Assembly (NCBI GenBank): GCA_905201895.1
Contig: CAJKPX010000021.1
Coordinates: 1-35,751 of the forward strand
Reading direction: 5' to 3'
Length of the DNA stretch: 35,751 nt
Source of the DNA: an uncultured Eubacteriales bacterium
GTDB taxonomy: Bacteria > Bacillota > Clostridia > Oscillospirales > CAG-272
Part shown: one piece after another, positions 23,049 through 31,929 of the stretch
How positions within the stretch are numbered: position 1 is the stretch's first letter
Layout of the letters: each line of letters starts with the position of its first letter
The notes under the pieces: model-generated
What the model saw: the letters and a program-made list of their open reading frames with translations, nothing else
Database searches by the model: none
What the model was told of the DNA's origin: nothing
Program-made: the position numbers and the translations under genes

Positions 23049-24419
23049 TTATTTCGGCAGATATTTGTCGATCATCTCGGGACTGATGCGCTTGAGCTCG
23101 CTGCGAGGCAGGATCGAGAGCAGCTTCCAGCCCAGATCGAGCGTTTCCTCGATCGAGCGATTTTCATAGAAGCCCTGGTTGATATACTGCGCCTCAAATT
23201 CATCGGCAAATTTTGCATAGAGACGGTCAACCGGCGAGAGCGCCGCTTCGCCAAGCACCACCATGAGCTCCTTTGCCTCTTTTCCGCGCGCATACGCCGA
23301 GAAGAGCTGGTTCATCGTGCTTGCGTGGTCCTCGCGCGTTTTTCCTACGCCAATTCCCTTGTCCTTCAGACGCGAAAGCGACGGAAGCACGTCCACCGGA
23401 GGCAGATATCCCTTGCGGTACATCTCACGCGAGAGAATGATCTGACCCTCGGTGATATAACCCGTCAGGTCGGGAATCGGATGGGTTTTATCGTCCTCGG
23501 GCATGGTGAGGATCGGGATCATCGTGATCGAGCCCTCGGAGCCCATCTTTCTGCCCGCGCGCTCATACATGGTTGCAAGGTCGGTGTAGAGATAACCGGG
23601 ATAGCCGCGGCGACCCGGAACCTCCTTGCGCGCCGCAGAGACCTCACGCAGAGCCTCGGCATAGTTGGTGATATCGGTGATGATCACGAGCACGTGCATG
23701 TCGCACTCAAACGCCAGATATTCGGCGGCAGTGAGCGCCATACGCGGCGTGGAAATACGCTCGATCGCGGCATCCGACGCCAGGTTGATAAAGAGCACGG
23801 TGCGGTCGATGGCACCCGTCTTTTTGAAGTCCGAGATAAAGAAATCTGCTTCCTCAAAGGTAATACCCACTGCGGCAAACACAACCGCAAACTTATCGTC
23901 CTTGTTTTTCACCTTTGCCTGACGCGCAATCTGCGCGGCAAGGTTTGCGTGCGGCAGACCCGAGCCCGAGAAAATCGGAAGCTTCTGTCCGCGCACGAGG
24001 GTGTTGAGTCCGTCGATGGTCGAAACACCGGTTTGAATGAACTCGGAGGGATAATAGCGTGCAGCGGGATTGATCGGCGTGCCATTGATATCGAGCGACT
24101 TTTCGGGAATGATCCGCGCACCGCCGTCGATCGGCTCACCCATGCCGTTGAATACGCGGCCGAGCATATTCGGGGATACGGGCAGCTGAACGCCGTGACC
24201 CGTGAAACGCACCTTGCTCTCAGCAAGGTTGATGCCTGCAGCCGATTCAAAGAGCTGAACGAGCACGTTGCGTCCGTTCACCTCGAGAACGCGGCAGCGG
24301 CGCACCTCCCCGTTCGGCAGCTCGATCTCGCCGAGCTCATCGTATTTAACGCCCTCAACCTGCTTGACCAGCATCAAGGGACCTGCAACTTCTTCGATTG
24401 TTCTGTATTCTCTGATCAT
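23049..24419 (-). CDS. ntpB: V/A-type ATPase subunit B
   Basis: The 456-residue protein is the non-catalytic nucleotide-site subunit of the A3B3 head. It has FSGSGLPHANLAAQIARQA in place of a full Walker A, then SDFKKTGAIDRTVLF, PGRRGYPGYLYTDLATMYERAG and SLSRLKDKGIG, all standard for subunit B. It starts 3 nt after the stop of subunit A, with GAGGG 7 nt upstream. Confidence 0.97.
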   Translation of the reverse strand: MIREYRTIEEVAGPLMLVKQVEGVKYDELGEIELPNGEVRRCRVLEVNGRNVLVQLFESAAGINLAESKVRFTGHGVQLPVSPNMLGRVFNGMGEPIDGGARIIPEKSLDINGTPINPAARYYPSEFIQTGVSTIDGLNTLVRGQKLPIFSGSGLPHANLAAQIARQAKVKNKDDKFAVVFAAVGITFEEADFFISDFKKTGAIDRTVLFINLASDAAIERISTPRMALTAAEYLAFECDMHVLVIITDITNYAEALREVSAARKEVPGRRGYPGYLYTDLATMYERAGRKMGSEGSITMIPILTMPEDDKTHPIPDLTGYITEGQIILSREMYRKGYLPPVDVLPSLSRLKDKGIGVGKTREDHASTMNQLFSAYARGKEAKELMVVLGEAALSPVDRLYAKFADEFEAQYINQGFYENRSIEETLDLGWKLLSILPRSELKRISPEMIDKYLPK

Positions 24420-24422
24420 GTT

Positions 24423-26201
24423 TTAGCCCTCACTCGCACGCGCACGCTCGACCAGAAGGTCGATCTGCTTTTTGATTTCTGCCTTGATGGAGTCAAACTC
24501 CTCGCGGTAATCGTCGTTCGGAACGGTTTTTGCACGTCCGATTCGCTCGTGAACCGACAGCGAGCAGATGTCCTCGATATCCGCACCTGCACGGATCGCG
24601 CGTCTCGCCTCATCCTCAAAGCAGAAGATCAGCTCGAGCATGCCGTGCTGCTTATCGAGCGGCGTGAAGCTGTCAACGTCCCAGAACGCGTTTTGCTGGA
24701 GGAAGTCCTCGCGGATCGACTGTGCCACGTCAAGCGTGAGGCGATCGTCGGGAGAGAGCGCGTCCATGCCGACCAGCTTCACGATCTCCTGCAGGTCTGC
24801 CTCGATCTGAAGGGTCTTGAGGCAACGTCCCGTGTAGTCCATCCAATCCTTCGCAACGTGCTCGGAGAACCATCCTGTGAGACGGTCACGGTAGAGCGAA
24901 TAGGAATTGAGCCAGTTGATCGCCGGGAAATGGCGGCGGTATGCAAGCGACGCATCCAGACCCCAGAACACCTTGACGATACGCAGAGTTGCCTGCGTGA
25001 CGGGCTCCGAAATATCACCACCCTGCGGAGAAACCGCACCGATGGCGGAAAGTGCACCCTGGCGGTTATCCGAGCCGAGGCAAACAACCTTGCCCGCACG
25101 CTCGTAGAACTGTGCCAGACGCGAGGTGAGATATGCGGGATAGCCCTCCTCACCCGGCATTTCCTCAAGACGTCCCGACATCTCACGCAGAGCCTCTGCC
25201 CAACGCGAGGTGGAGTCGGCAATAACGGCAACCGAATAACCCATGTCGCGGAAGTATTCTGCAATCGTAATGCCCGTGTAGATCGACGCCTCACGCGCCG
25301 CAACCGGCATATCCGAGGTATTGGCGATCAGAACCGTGCGCTCCATGAGCGATTTTCCTGTTTTGGGGTCGACCAGCTCGGGAAATTCGCGCAATACGTC
25401 GGTCATCTCGTTTCCGCGCTCACCGCATCCGATATAGACCACTAGGTCCACGTCACTCCACTTTGCCAGCTGATGCTGCACCACGGTCTTACCCGATCCG
25501 AAGGGACCCGGCACGCAAGCCGTTCCGCCCTTTGCAATCGGGAAAAGTGCGTCGATTACGCGCTGACCCGTGATCATCGGGTCAACGGGCGGCAGCTTTT
25601 CACGGTAGGGGCGCGACACACGAACGGGCCATTTTTGCATCAGCGTGATGTCCTCGATCGTTCCGTCGTCATATTTGATCTTACCGATGCGATCGGTGAC
25701 ACGGAAATCGCCCTCGCGAATATCCACGATCACACCGCTCGTTTTGGGCGGCACCATAATTTTGTGCTCGATCACGGCGTTTTCCTGCACCGTTCCGTAA
25801 ATATCACCCGCCGAAACGCGATCGCCAAACTTCACGGCAGGCACAAAATGCCAGCGTTTTTCGCGGTCGAGCGCGGGCTCGTCCACACCGCGGGTGAGGT
25901 TGGAGCCGATCTTCTGCCGCATCGTTTCAAGCGGACGCTGAATGCCGTCATAAATATTGGTGAGAAGTCCGGGGCCGAGCTCAACCGACAGCGGCGCTCC
26001 CGTGGAAACAACCTTGTCTCCGCGTCCGATGCCCGCCGTTTCCTCGTAGACCTGGATCGAGGCGCGGTCACCGTGCATTTCGATGATCTCACCGATGAGT
26101 CGGTTTGCTCCAACGCGCACCACGTCGAACATGTTGGCGTTTCGCATACCCTCGGCAACCACCAGAGGGCCCGATACCTTCAGTATTTTTCCTTCAACCA
26201 T
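24423..26201 (-). CDS. ntpA: V/A-type ATPase catalytic subunit A
   Basis: The 592-residue protein has the Walker A GPFGSGKT at 232-239, followed by IGCGERGNEMTDVL and the RPLETM and PPVDPMITGQRVID segments. The ~90-residue non-homologous insertion typical of A subunits precedes the nucleotide-binding domain. The length is nearly that of the E. hirae protein. It hydrolyses or makes ATP coupled to ion flow through the membrane ring. The start has only a weak GGGA site, so translation may be helped by coupling to the upstream genes. Confidence 0.98.
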   Translation of the reverse strand: MVEGKILKVSGPLVVAEGMRNANMFDVVRVGANRLIGEIIEMHGDRASIQVYEETAGIGRGDKVVSTGAPLSVELGPGLLTNIYDGIQRPLETMRQKIGSNLTRGVDEPALDREKRWHFVPAVKFGDRVSAGDIYGTVQENAVIEHKIMVPPKTSGVIVDIREGDFRVTDRIGKIKYDDGTIEDITLMQKWPVRVSRPYREKLPPVDPMITGQRVIDALFPIAKGGTACVPGPFGSGKTVVQHQLAKWSDVDLVVYIGCGERGNEMTDVLREFPELVDPKTGKSLMERTVLIANTSDMPVAAREASIYTGITIAEYFRDMGYSVAVIADSTSRWAEALREMSGRLEEMPGEEGYPAYLTSRLAQFYERAGKVVCLGSDNRQGALSAIGAVSPQGGDISEPVTQATLRIVKVFWGLDASLAYRRHFPAINWLNSYSLYRDRLTGWFSEHVAKDWMDYTGRCLKTLQIEADLQEIVKLVGMDALSPDDRLTLDVAQSIREDFLQQNAFWDVDSFTPLDKQHGMLELIFCFEDEARRAIRAGADIEDICSLSVHERIGRAKTVPNDDYREEFDSIKAEIKKQIDLLVERARASEG

Positions 26202-26247
26202 TGTAATGATCCCGTTTTCACGAATGGAAAACGTCCTTTCCTCTCAT

Positions 26248-26574
26248 TCACTGTTGTTCCTTGAATAAAATATCCGCACCGACCGCACGCTCTACCGCGG
26301 AACGGATGCTGTTCATTCCAAATCCCGTGGAGCCGTTCTGTCCCGGAATCGAAATGATCGCGGGGAGCGGAAGGTCCTTATATTGCTCGCAGACCTCCTG
26401 CAAGCGGATTGCATAGTCCTCGGTCAGAAAAATGACCGCATAGTCACCCGAGCGGACCAGCGTTTGCAGCGTTTTTGCCGCCTGCTCGGTGTCATTTACC
26501 TCATGCACCGAAAATCCGAGTGCCATAAAGCCGAGAACCGCATCGCGTGCTCCGAGAATTCCAATCTTATACAT
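26248..26574 (-). CDS. ntpG: V/A-type ATPase subunit F
   Basis: The 108-residue protein starts MYKIGILGARDAVLGFMALG, the N-terminus of the central-stalk subunit F (NtpG in E. hirae naming), and contains VIFLTEDYA and IISIPG. It binds subunit D in the rotor shaft. The ATG overlaps the end of subunit C by 8 nt, with GGAAGG just upstream. An in-frame upstream extension belongs to the overlapping gene and is not used. Confidence 0.92.
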   Translation of the reverse strand: MYKIGILGARDAVLGFMALGFSVHEVNDTEQAAKTLQTLVRSGDYAVIFLTEDYAIRLQEVCEQYKDLPLPAIISIPGQNGSTGFGMNSIRSAVERAVGADILFKEQQ

Positions 26575-27562
26575 AGCCTTCCCGAATCCTTTCTCTCGTC
26601 GTTTCCACGGAAAGCCCCGCTGCCTTTGCGGCAAACAGAATCCGCAGGTTGCGCACCTCGTATTCGTGTGCAAGCAGATACGCGACCGCAACCTCGGCGC
26701 CGAAGGCGATCAGCTTTGCCTCGCGAATCTCTCGCATCCATGCGTTGTCCAGCGAGCGCTCGATTGCAGTGAGTGAGCGATCACTCGACGTGACCGATGC
26801 GGAAAGCTTTGCATAATCGGTGTAAGCAAGGCGATCCCAGAGCATCTCCTCGCCGCCGTCAAACCACTCACCGATAAGGTCGGCGGAAAGCGTACCGCCG
26901 TCGAGAAGCGCGTCCTGCAGGAACGCACGCCCCGCATATCCGCGATTCATACGCAAAATTCTGACTGCGGTGAGCAGATTGATCAGGTCGATTTTGGTCT
27001 CTACCAGGCGAACCGCATAAGACACGTTGCTCGCCTTTGCATCGGCAAGCATATCGGCGTAGCAGGCACGGTCAAGCAGCAGGTCGATCACCTGCGGGTC
27101 CTTGGTCTTTGCATACTCTGCAACCGCCTGCTCTGCTGCGACAGCCATTTGCGGCGAAAGCTGTCCGTATTGACGCTCGCGCACCGCCAAGAGTACGTCC
27201 TCCACCGAGAGCGTGCCGAAATCAAACATCATGGATTGCACGTCGATACCGCGAACAAATCCCTTGATCGCTGCCTTGACGTTATTGCAATCGTACTGAT
27301 AGAGCCAAAGGCGCAGGCTCGGCTCCTCGGGAAAGAGCGCGCATACCTCGCGGTATGCCCCCTCCAGGAGCGCGAGCAATGTTTCCTCGCGGAGGCGCTC
27401 CCCACTCTCGGAGTCCCGGATCGGCGTGACACCGAATTCCTCAAGCCGCTCCCAAAGCTGCGCTGTATCGGAGCATGCGAGCAATGCCTCAAGCTGCTCC
27501 TTCGTGAGCAGCGCGTGCTCCATTGCGCGCAAGCGCGCGCTACCATACAAATAATCGGTCAT
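26567..27562 (-). CDS. ntpC: V/A-type ATPase subunit C
   Basis: The 331-residue helical protein (MTDYLYGSARLRAMEHALL, later QYDCNNVKAAIKG) matches the funnel-shaped subunit C that links the central shaft to the K ring. The start at 27562 has GGAGGG 6 nt upstream; an ATG at 27580 overlaps the stop of subunit E as ATGA but has no such site. It overlaps the F gene downstream. Confidence 0.93.
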   Translation of the reverse strand: MTDYLYGSARLRAMEHALLTKEQLEALLACSDTAQLWERLEEFGVTPIRDSESGERLREETLLALLEGAYREVCALFPEEPSLRLWLYQYDCNNVKAAIKGFVRGIDVQSMMFDFGTLSVEDVLLAVRERQYGQLSPQMAVAAEQAVAEYAKTKDPQVIDLLLDRACYADMLADAKASNVSYAVRLVETKIDLINLLTAVRILRMNRGYAGRAFLQDALLDGGTLSADLIGEWFDGGEEMLWDRLAYTDYAKLSASVTSSDRSLTAIERSLDNAWMREIREAKLIAFGAEVAVAYLLAHEYEVRNLRILFAAKAAGLSVETTRERIREGYV

Positions 27563-27576
27563 CGGTTTCCCTCCGC

Positions 27577-28266
27577 TCATGCGCGGCGGTCGCCGCTAAA
27601 GAGAACACGGCAGACCTCAGCCTCAAGCTCCTCGCGCAGCTGCGCAAAAAGCAGAGAAAGCGAGCAGTTTGCCTCAATGCTGCCGCATCGAAGGATCAAT
27701 CCCCCGTCGATGCGAACGGTCTCGTTGGCGAGGGTCAGCTTTGCGATCATCTCCGCGGGAAGCTTGCCTGCCGCCGTTTGCTTGACCTCCTTGATCAGAG
27801 CCTCGCCCACGCGATCGCGGTCACGCTCGTTGAGCAACACCTCGTACTGCTCGACCATGGGCATGTCCTCCTCGCCGTAAAGCTCACGGCTTTCTCGCTC
27901 TGCCTTTGCCTGTGCCGACAAGGCGGACGCGAGCAGACCCGAGAGCAGCTTGGTGTAGTCCTCGGCGCTCTGCGCACGCAGACCGTCAAGAGTGGCACGG
28001 AAGGTCTCGTCGATGAGGCGACTCTGCGTTTGGAGCACCTGATTGCGCTTGCGGTTTGCCGACGCCGATTTGGCGCGCTCCACAAGATCAATGCCCTCTT
28101 GCGAGGCGTCTGCCGAAATACGCGCACTCAACTCGTCGGCGCGCGCCCGATAGTCCGCGCGGATGCGATCCGCCTCGGCATTCGCCTCGGCAAGAATTCG
28201 GTCCGCTTCCGCACGTGCTTCGGCAAGGATCCTATCGGTGATCCTTTCCAGTCCTGTCACAGCCAT
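27577..28266 (-). CDS. ntpE: V/A-type ATPase subunit E
   Basis: The 229-residue protein has a long Ala/Glu/Arg-rich coiled coil over about residues 5-75 (ILAEARAEADRILAEANAEA) and a globular C-terminal domain with IDGGLILRCG. This is the peripheral-stalk subunit E, which pairs with the G/H subunit to hold the A3B3 head still. It has an AAAGGA site 9 nt before the ATG. Confidence 0.93.
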   Translation of the reverse strand: MAVTGLERITDRILAEARAEADRILAEANAEADRIRADYRARADELSARISADASQEGIDLVERAKSASANRKRNQVLQTQSRLIDETFRATLDGLRAQSAEDYTKLLSGLLASALSAQAKAERESRELYGEEDMPMVEQYEVLLNERDRDRVGEALIKEVKQTAAGKLPAEMIAKLTLANETVRIDGGLILRCGSIEANCSLSLLFAQLREELEAEVCRVLFSGDRRA

Positions 28267-28308
28267 TTCTGAAATTCCTTTCCTTCAAAGCACAAAGCTT
28301 GCCTAAAA

Positions 28309-28812
28309 TTAACCGAAAAGAACCAGAAGAACCGAGATCAGGAATCCGAGAATTGCGTAGGTCTCAACCAGAACAGTCAGAGTGATGGCTCTACCAAGCG
28401 ACTCGGGACGCTTTGCGATGAGTGCGATGCCCGATGCGGCAACCTCGCCCTGCTTGATGCCCGAAACCAGACCTGCGATCGCAACGGGGAGAGACGCCAT
28501 GAGATAGTATCCGCCCTGTGCCGCGGTCAGAGGCTCACCTGCTGCACCGCCGAGCACACCTGCGTTTACCAGAATCAGAAATCCGATCGCAAAGCCGTAG
28601 ATACCCTGCGTCATGGGAAGCGCGGTGAGTGCGAAGGTCTTACCGAACTTGCCGGGGTCCTCACTCAAAACGCCTGCCGCTGCTCTGCCCGCGAGATTTA
28701 CGCCCTTTGCCGAGCCGATACCTGCGAGGAAGGTTGCAAGTGCGGCACCGAGAAATGCCAGATTGTTACCCGTGAAAATCGTTGCAAAAAAATCACCCAT
28801 TGTCATACCCAT
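28309..28812 (-). CDS. ntpK: V/A-type ATPase subunit K, membrane rotor ring (probable sodium type)
   Basis: The 167-residue protein has four membrane helices arranged as two duplicated hairpins. The ion-carrying carboxylate is Glu150 in LVETYAILGF; the matching place in the first hairpin is Gln69. The residues that bind sodium in E. hirae NtpK all have counterparts: Leu65, Thr68, Gln69, Gln121 and Glu150, together with Tyr72. Sodium translocation is therefore likely. The start at 28812 has AAAGGAG 9 nt upstream; the longer upstream open frame overlaps subunit I and is not used. Confidence 0.95.
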   Translation of the reverse strand: MGMTMGDFFATIFTGNNLAFLGAALATFLAGIGSAKGVNLAGRAAAGVLSEDPGKFGKTFALTALPMTQGIYGFAIGFLILVNAGVLGGAAGEPLTAAQGGYYLMASLPVAIAGLVSGIKQGEVAASGIALIAKRPESLGRAITLTVLVETYAILGFLISVLLVLFG

Positions 28813-28864
28813 TTTTTTAATCTCCTTTGAATTTGTTTTTTGATTTATTTTCTTTTTTAGGGCT

Positions 28865-30820
28865 TCAGGATTCGTTAGATTCGGAATACTCGGTTGCGGG
28901 CTCGGCAGGCTCAAACGGTCTACCGCCGTCCTCATAGAATTTTCCGAAAAATTCGAGATATTGGAGTCTCGAGGTGTGCACGAATGCACCAAGCACGTTG
29001 ATCGCAATGTTGAACACATGACCGATCAGGAGCACGACGACCATCACGATCACGCCGCCGACTCCCATGCCTCCCATCATTGTGATCATATTGATCACCT
29101 TTGCAAGCACCGCCGCAACGAGTGCGAGCGCGAGAATACGCGAATAGGAAAGCAGGTCCGACATATAGTTGACAAGTCCGTAAAGTCCGCCAAGTCCTGC
29201 CATGATGCGAGAGAGCGGATTGCGGATGCCGTAGCCCTTGAACAGGAGCACGAGCACCATGCCAACGATCAAAACGGTCAGTCCAACCGTTGTGCCAACC
29301 GTGAGCATCAGCAAAATCCCCGCGAAGATCACCCAATAGGGTGCGATGGTGCAGAGTGCCTCGCCAACCTTACCGTCCTTGCAGAGGATGATGAACTGCA
29401 GCACCATGCCCGCAACCATATGAACAAAGCCAAATCCCATGGAAAGGATGAGGAACATCATGGGATTGTCCAGAGGATTGAACCAGAGTCCGCTTCCAAA
29501 GAAATGCCCTACCGAGGTGTCGATCGACATGCCGAGCAAATTCTGCATGATTGCCGTTGGGAAATCACCGAACCATCCACCGAATAAAAGTCCCATGATA
29601 ATTGCGGAAATGCCGCAATATCCGAACATATACATCATCCGTCGGAGCCCCGGCTTGGGATTGAGTAGCTTGACACCCAGGAAGCACCCCAGCGTGAGAA
29701 TCAGACCGTAGCCAACGTCGGCAAACATCAGACCAAACGAGAGAAAATAGAAGATACTCATGATGAAGGTGGGATCGAACCTGCCGTATTTCGGATAGGA
29801 ATACATCCCAACCACCCACTCAAAGTTGACCGCAAAGCGGTTGTTACGGAGCAGAACGGGCGGCTCCTCGTCACCGACGGGCTCGCTCGTTTCACACGCA
29901 CACTCGAATTTGGAGAGTGCATCGACCACCGCATCCTCGGTCATTTCGGGAATCCAGCCCTGCAAAATGACGCAATTGTTCGTTTGTGCAAGCTTACGCT
30001 TTTGCAGGCAAACATTGAGGTTTGTTGCCTCCACGTCACAAAGAATCTCAATATCATCGAGTGCGTCGGAAAGATCGCGCAGATCCTCCTCTGCACGAAT
30101 CAGCTCGTTCTCAAGCTCCTGCAGGTGCTCCTCGGTGCGCTCATACGCTACGCGCGCGGGCACGTCGGTGTCGGGAAAGGTAATGCGCAAAAAGCCGTTT
30201 GCCGTGAGAATCTTATCAACCGACTCCTCATCGCCCCGATGGCAGGTGATGGCAAGGTAGAGATGCTCGTCGAGCAGAACCTCCTCGGTATATGCCCCCG
30301 CCGCCTCCAGCTCCTCGCGGAAATCGAGGAAATTCACCTTTCCCGTGGTGGAGCCGAGAATGAGCGAGGTGTGCGCCGAACCGACCGCATTGAGCGGTGC
30401 ATCGTAGCCGAGCCAGGGCTCCAGCGACGCAAGATACGCCTCGCGCTCGGTAATTTCTGCCGTGATTGCATCCATCCGAGCCTGTGCCTTGAGGGTATCC
30501 TCAACGGTTTGCCATGCGTTCTCACTTCTGCCGTCGCTGCAAAATTCCCGATGATCGACACGGTGGACCACTCTGCCCAGCCCATGTCGCCGTCGACTGT
30601 ATTTTGCAAGAATCGGGATCACACGTCGGATCGCGGCAAGACGGCTCTCGGCTTCGGCTCGCAACGCCTCGTTTGCCGACGTATCAACCGGCAAAAGCCC
30701 CTCCCTTGCCTCGGTGTTGTTGATCTCAACGCATCGCAGGCTCATCAGTTTGCGCACAATGGCATCCGCGTCCTTGGCATATGCCAGGACGGTGAGTTTT
30801 TTCATTGCACAAACCGACAT
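28865..30820 (-). CDS. ntpI: V/A-type ATPase subunit I (membrane stator)
   Basis: The 651-residue protein has a long cytoplasmic N-terminal part (about 1-350, MKKLTVLAY then coiled-coil ELENELIRAEEDLRDL) and a C-terminal membrane part with about seven to eight helices, including YFLSFGLMFADVGYG and LSYSRILALALV. This is subunit I/a, which holds the ion half-channels next to the K ring. The start at 30820 is chosen for its GTGGAGG site; another ATG at 30805 overlaps the upstream stop as ATGA but has none. It overlaps the G/H gene by 19 nt. Confidence 0.94.
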   Translation of the reverse strand: MSVCAMKKLTVLAYAKDADAIVRKLMSLRCVEINNTEAREGLLPVDTSANEALRAEAESRLAAIRRVIPILAKYSRRRHGLGRVVHRVDHREFCSDGRSENAWQTVEDTLKAQARMDAITAEITEREAYLASLEPWLGYDAPLNAVGSAHTSLILGSTTGKVNFLDFREELEAAGAYTEEVLLDEHLYLAITCHRGDEESVDKILTANGFLRITFPDTDVPARVAYERTEEHLQELENELIRAEEDLRDLSDALDDIEILCDVEATNLNVCLQKRKLAQTNNCVILQGWIPEMTEDAVVDALSKFECACETSEPVGDEEPPVLLRNNRFAVNFEWVVGMYSYPKYGRFDPTFIMSIFYFLSFGLMFADVGYGLILTLGCFLGVKLLNPKPGLRRMMYMFGYCGISAIIMGLLFGGWFGDFPTAIMQNLLGMSIDTSVGHFFGSGLWFNPLDNPMMFLILSMGFGFVHMVAGMVLQFIILCKDGKVGEALCTIAPYWVIFAGILLMLTVGTTVGLTVLIVGMVLVLLFKGYGIRNPLSRIMAGLGGLYGLVNYMSDLLSYSRILALALVAAVLAKVINMITMMGGMGVGGVIVMVVVLLIGHVFNIAINVLGAFVHTSRLQYLEFFGKFYEDGGRPFEPAEPATEYSESNES

Positions 30821-31131
30821 TTTGCCTCCACCCCTCTCATAATCACCTTTTCGGCAGCCTTTCGGCGGAGCTGCACGTTCTTTTGGAGCTCGGCGCATTC
30901 TGCGCGACTATCATCCTCCAGGCGTGCTCCGAGCTGCTCGGTGCGCTCTCGGATCTCGGCAAGCATCTGCTCCGCTGCCGCAAGTCCGTCCGCCTCGGTT
31001 TTTTCGAGAAGCTCGCGCCCCTCGCGTTCTGCATTGGCAAGCGTTTCCTTTGCCTCGGCTCGCGCCCGTGCAATGATTGCCTCTGCCTCCGCCTCTACCT
31101 CGCGGATTCTTAAAATGGATTCTCTTGACAT
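30802..31131 (-). CDS. ntpF: V/A-type ATPase subunit G/H (peripheral stalk)
   Basis: The 109-residue, almost wholly helical protein is rich in Ala, Glu and Arg (VEAEAEAIIARARAEAKETL) and ends near AEKVIMRGVEAKCRF. It matches the small coiled-coil G/H subunit that pairs with subunit E. It is the first gene of the ATPase operon, with AGGAGG 5 nt before the ATG. The name ntpF follows the E. hirae operon. Confidence 0.85.
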   Translation of the reverse strand: MSRESILRIREVEAEAEAIIARARAEAKETLANAEREGRELLEKTEADGLAAAEQMLAEIRERTEQLGARLEDDSRAECAELQKNVQLRRKAAEKVIMRGVEAKCRFVQ

Positions 31132-31196
31132 AAAAACCTCCTATCGGTTCCCGTCATTTTACACATCTTCAAAAGATAGTGTGTAATATTTACTCT

Positions 31197-31225
31197 ATTA
31201 TAACACACTCCGAAACCAAATGCAA
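31197..31225 (-). promoter_or_regulatory. Promoter for the V/A-type ATPase operon
   Basis: On the minus strand TTGCAT (31225-31220), a 17 bp spacer and TATAAT (31202-31197), with TGT before the -10. The leader then forms a small hairpin at about 31161-31184. Confidence 0.88.
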
Positions 31226-31272
31226 GTTTTCCCAATCTTTTTTTCCATTTTTTCGCAAAAAAAATACGTTTT

Positions 31273-31815
31273 TCACACCTCTCTGGGCAGCTTGCGCTCA
31301 ACAAATGGAAGATTGTCGGTTACATTGCGAAAAAACACCATTTTATCTCCGCAGGGATAAATTCCGTCGGGTCTGAACGGGAGCATATTTCGCGTCAGGC
31401 GCATCCCAAAGCCGCGCAAAATCTGCGACTCGGGCAGGATCAGCTCCTCCTCAACGTCCCAAACGTGCGAGATACGGTGGTAGCTCTTTTGCGGCTCACG
31501 CCATTGACCCAAAAGCTCCGATTCACAAAGATAGACAACATATCTCCCCTCCTCCCAGGGAGAATGGATGCGCAGACGGTAGGTCTGCATACGAAACTGA
31601 GATTTTTCGCGAATGCTCTCCATCTGCGAGAAATCGTGACGCAGGGCGGCACCGTGTACCTCCTCCGCCCAGCGCATGCAGGTTTGTGCCATCCGCTTGT
31701 AAAATTCAAGCATACGCGGCTTTTCCTCGGGCAGATAGAGCTCTGCGTCGGCGCGCATCAAAATCTGATAGCCCTCGCGCACGGTTGCATGCAGTTCCTC
31801 TTTGATCACGTTCAT
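31273..31815 (-). CDS. Uncharacterised small cytoplasmic protein
   Basis: I do not recognise this 180-residue protein. It is mixed alpha/beta, with a helical N-terminal third (EELHATVREGYQILMRADAEL) and a beta-rich remainder with several Trp and Tyr residues (RYVVYLCESELLG, SYHRISHVWDVEEE). No signal peptide, membrane segment or known motif is seen. The start at 31815 lies 8 nt after GGAGG; an ATG at 31821 is only 2 nt from it. It sits between the terminator of the acyltransferase operon and the ATPase promoter. I found no own promoter, so it may be read through from upstream. Its ribosome binding site lies in a hairpin (31822-31851). Confidence 0.65.
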   Translation of the reverse strand: MNVIKEELHATVREGYQILMRADAELYLPEEKPRMLEFYKRMAQTCMRWAEEVHGAALRHDFSQMESIREKSQFRMQTYRLRIHSPWEEGRYVVYLCESELLGQWREPQKSYHRISHVWDVEEELILPESQILRGFGMRLTRNMLPFRPDGIYPCGDKMVFFRNVTDNLPFVERKLPREV

Positions 31816-31821
31816 TTTCAT

Positions 31822-31851
31822 CGCCTCCTTTGTATTTCTTATTCGGAGGCG
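31822..31851 (-). promoter_or_regulatory. Hairpin sequestering the ribosome binding site of the small gene
   Basis: CGCCTCC (minus strand, 31851-31845) pairs perfectly with GGAGGCG (31828-31822), which contains the whole GGAGG site of the downstream gene. The loop is 16 nt, A-rich. Translation may be limited unless the stem is opened by a protein, another RNA or temperature. The stem is seen; the regulation is inferred. Confidence 0.6.
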
Positions 31852-31873
31852 GGCGTTTTTATGATGTAACGGC

Positions 31874-31906
31874 AAAAAAGACCCGACCGCAAATGCAATC
31901 GGGTCT
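31874..31906 (-). terminator. Terminator of the ACP-MBOAT operon
   Basis: An 8 bp stem (31879-31886 with 31899-31906) with a 12 nt loop is followed on the minus strand by a run of six T. Confidence 0.88.
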
Positions 31907-31929
31907 CTGCCAAAAGCAAGACGTTGGAT

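Noticed and set aside
22935..25445. Open frame of 836 codons on the plus strand opposite ATPase subunits A and B
   Set aside because: It is a shadow of the highly conserved ATPase genes, without a ribosome binding site or any domain.
31161..31184. Small hairpin in the ATPase operon leader as a possible riboswitch or attenuator
   Set aside because: It is short and AT-rich, with no T run and no known aptamer core; it is most likely incidental.
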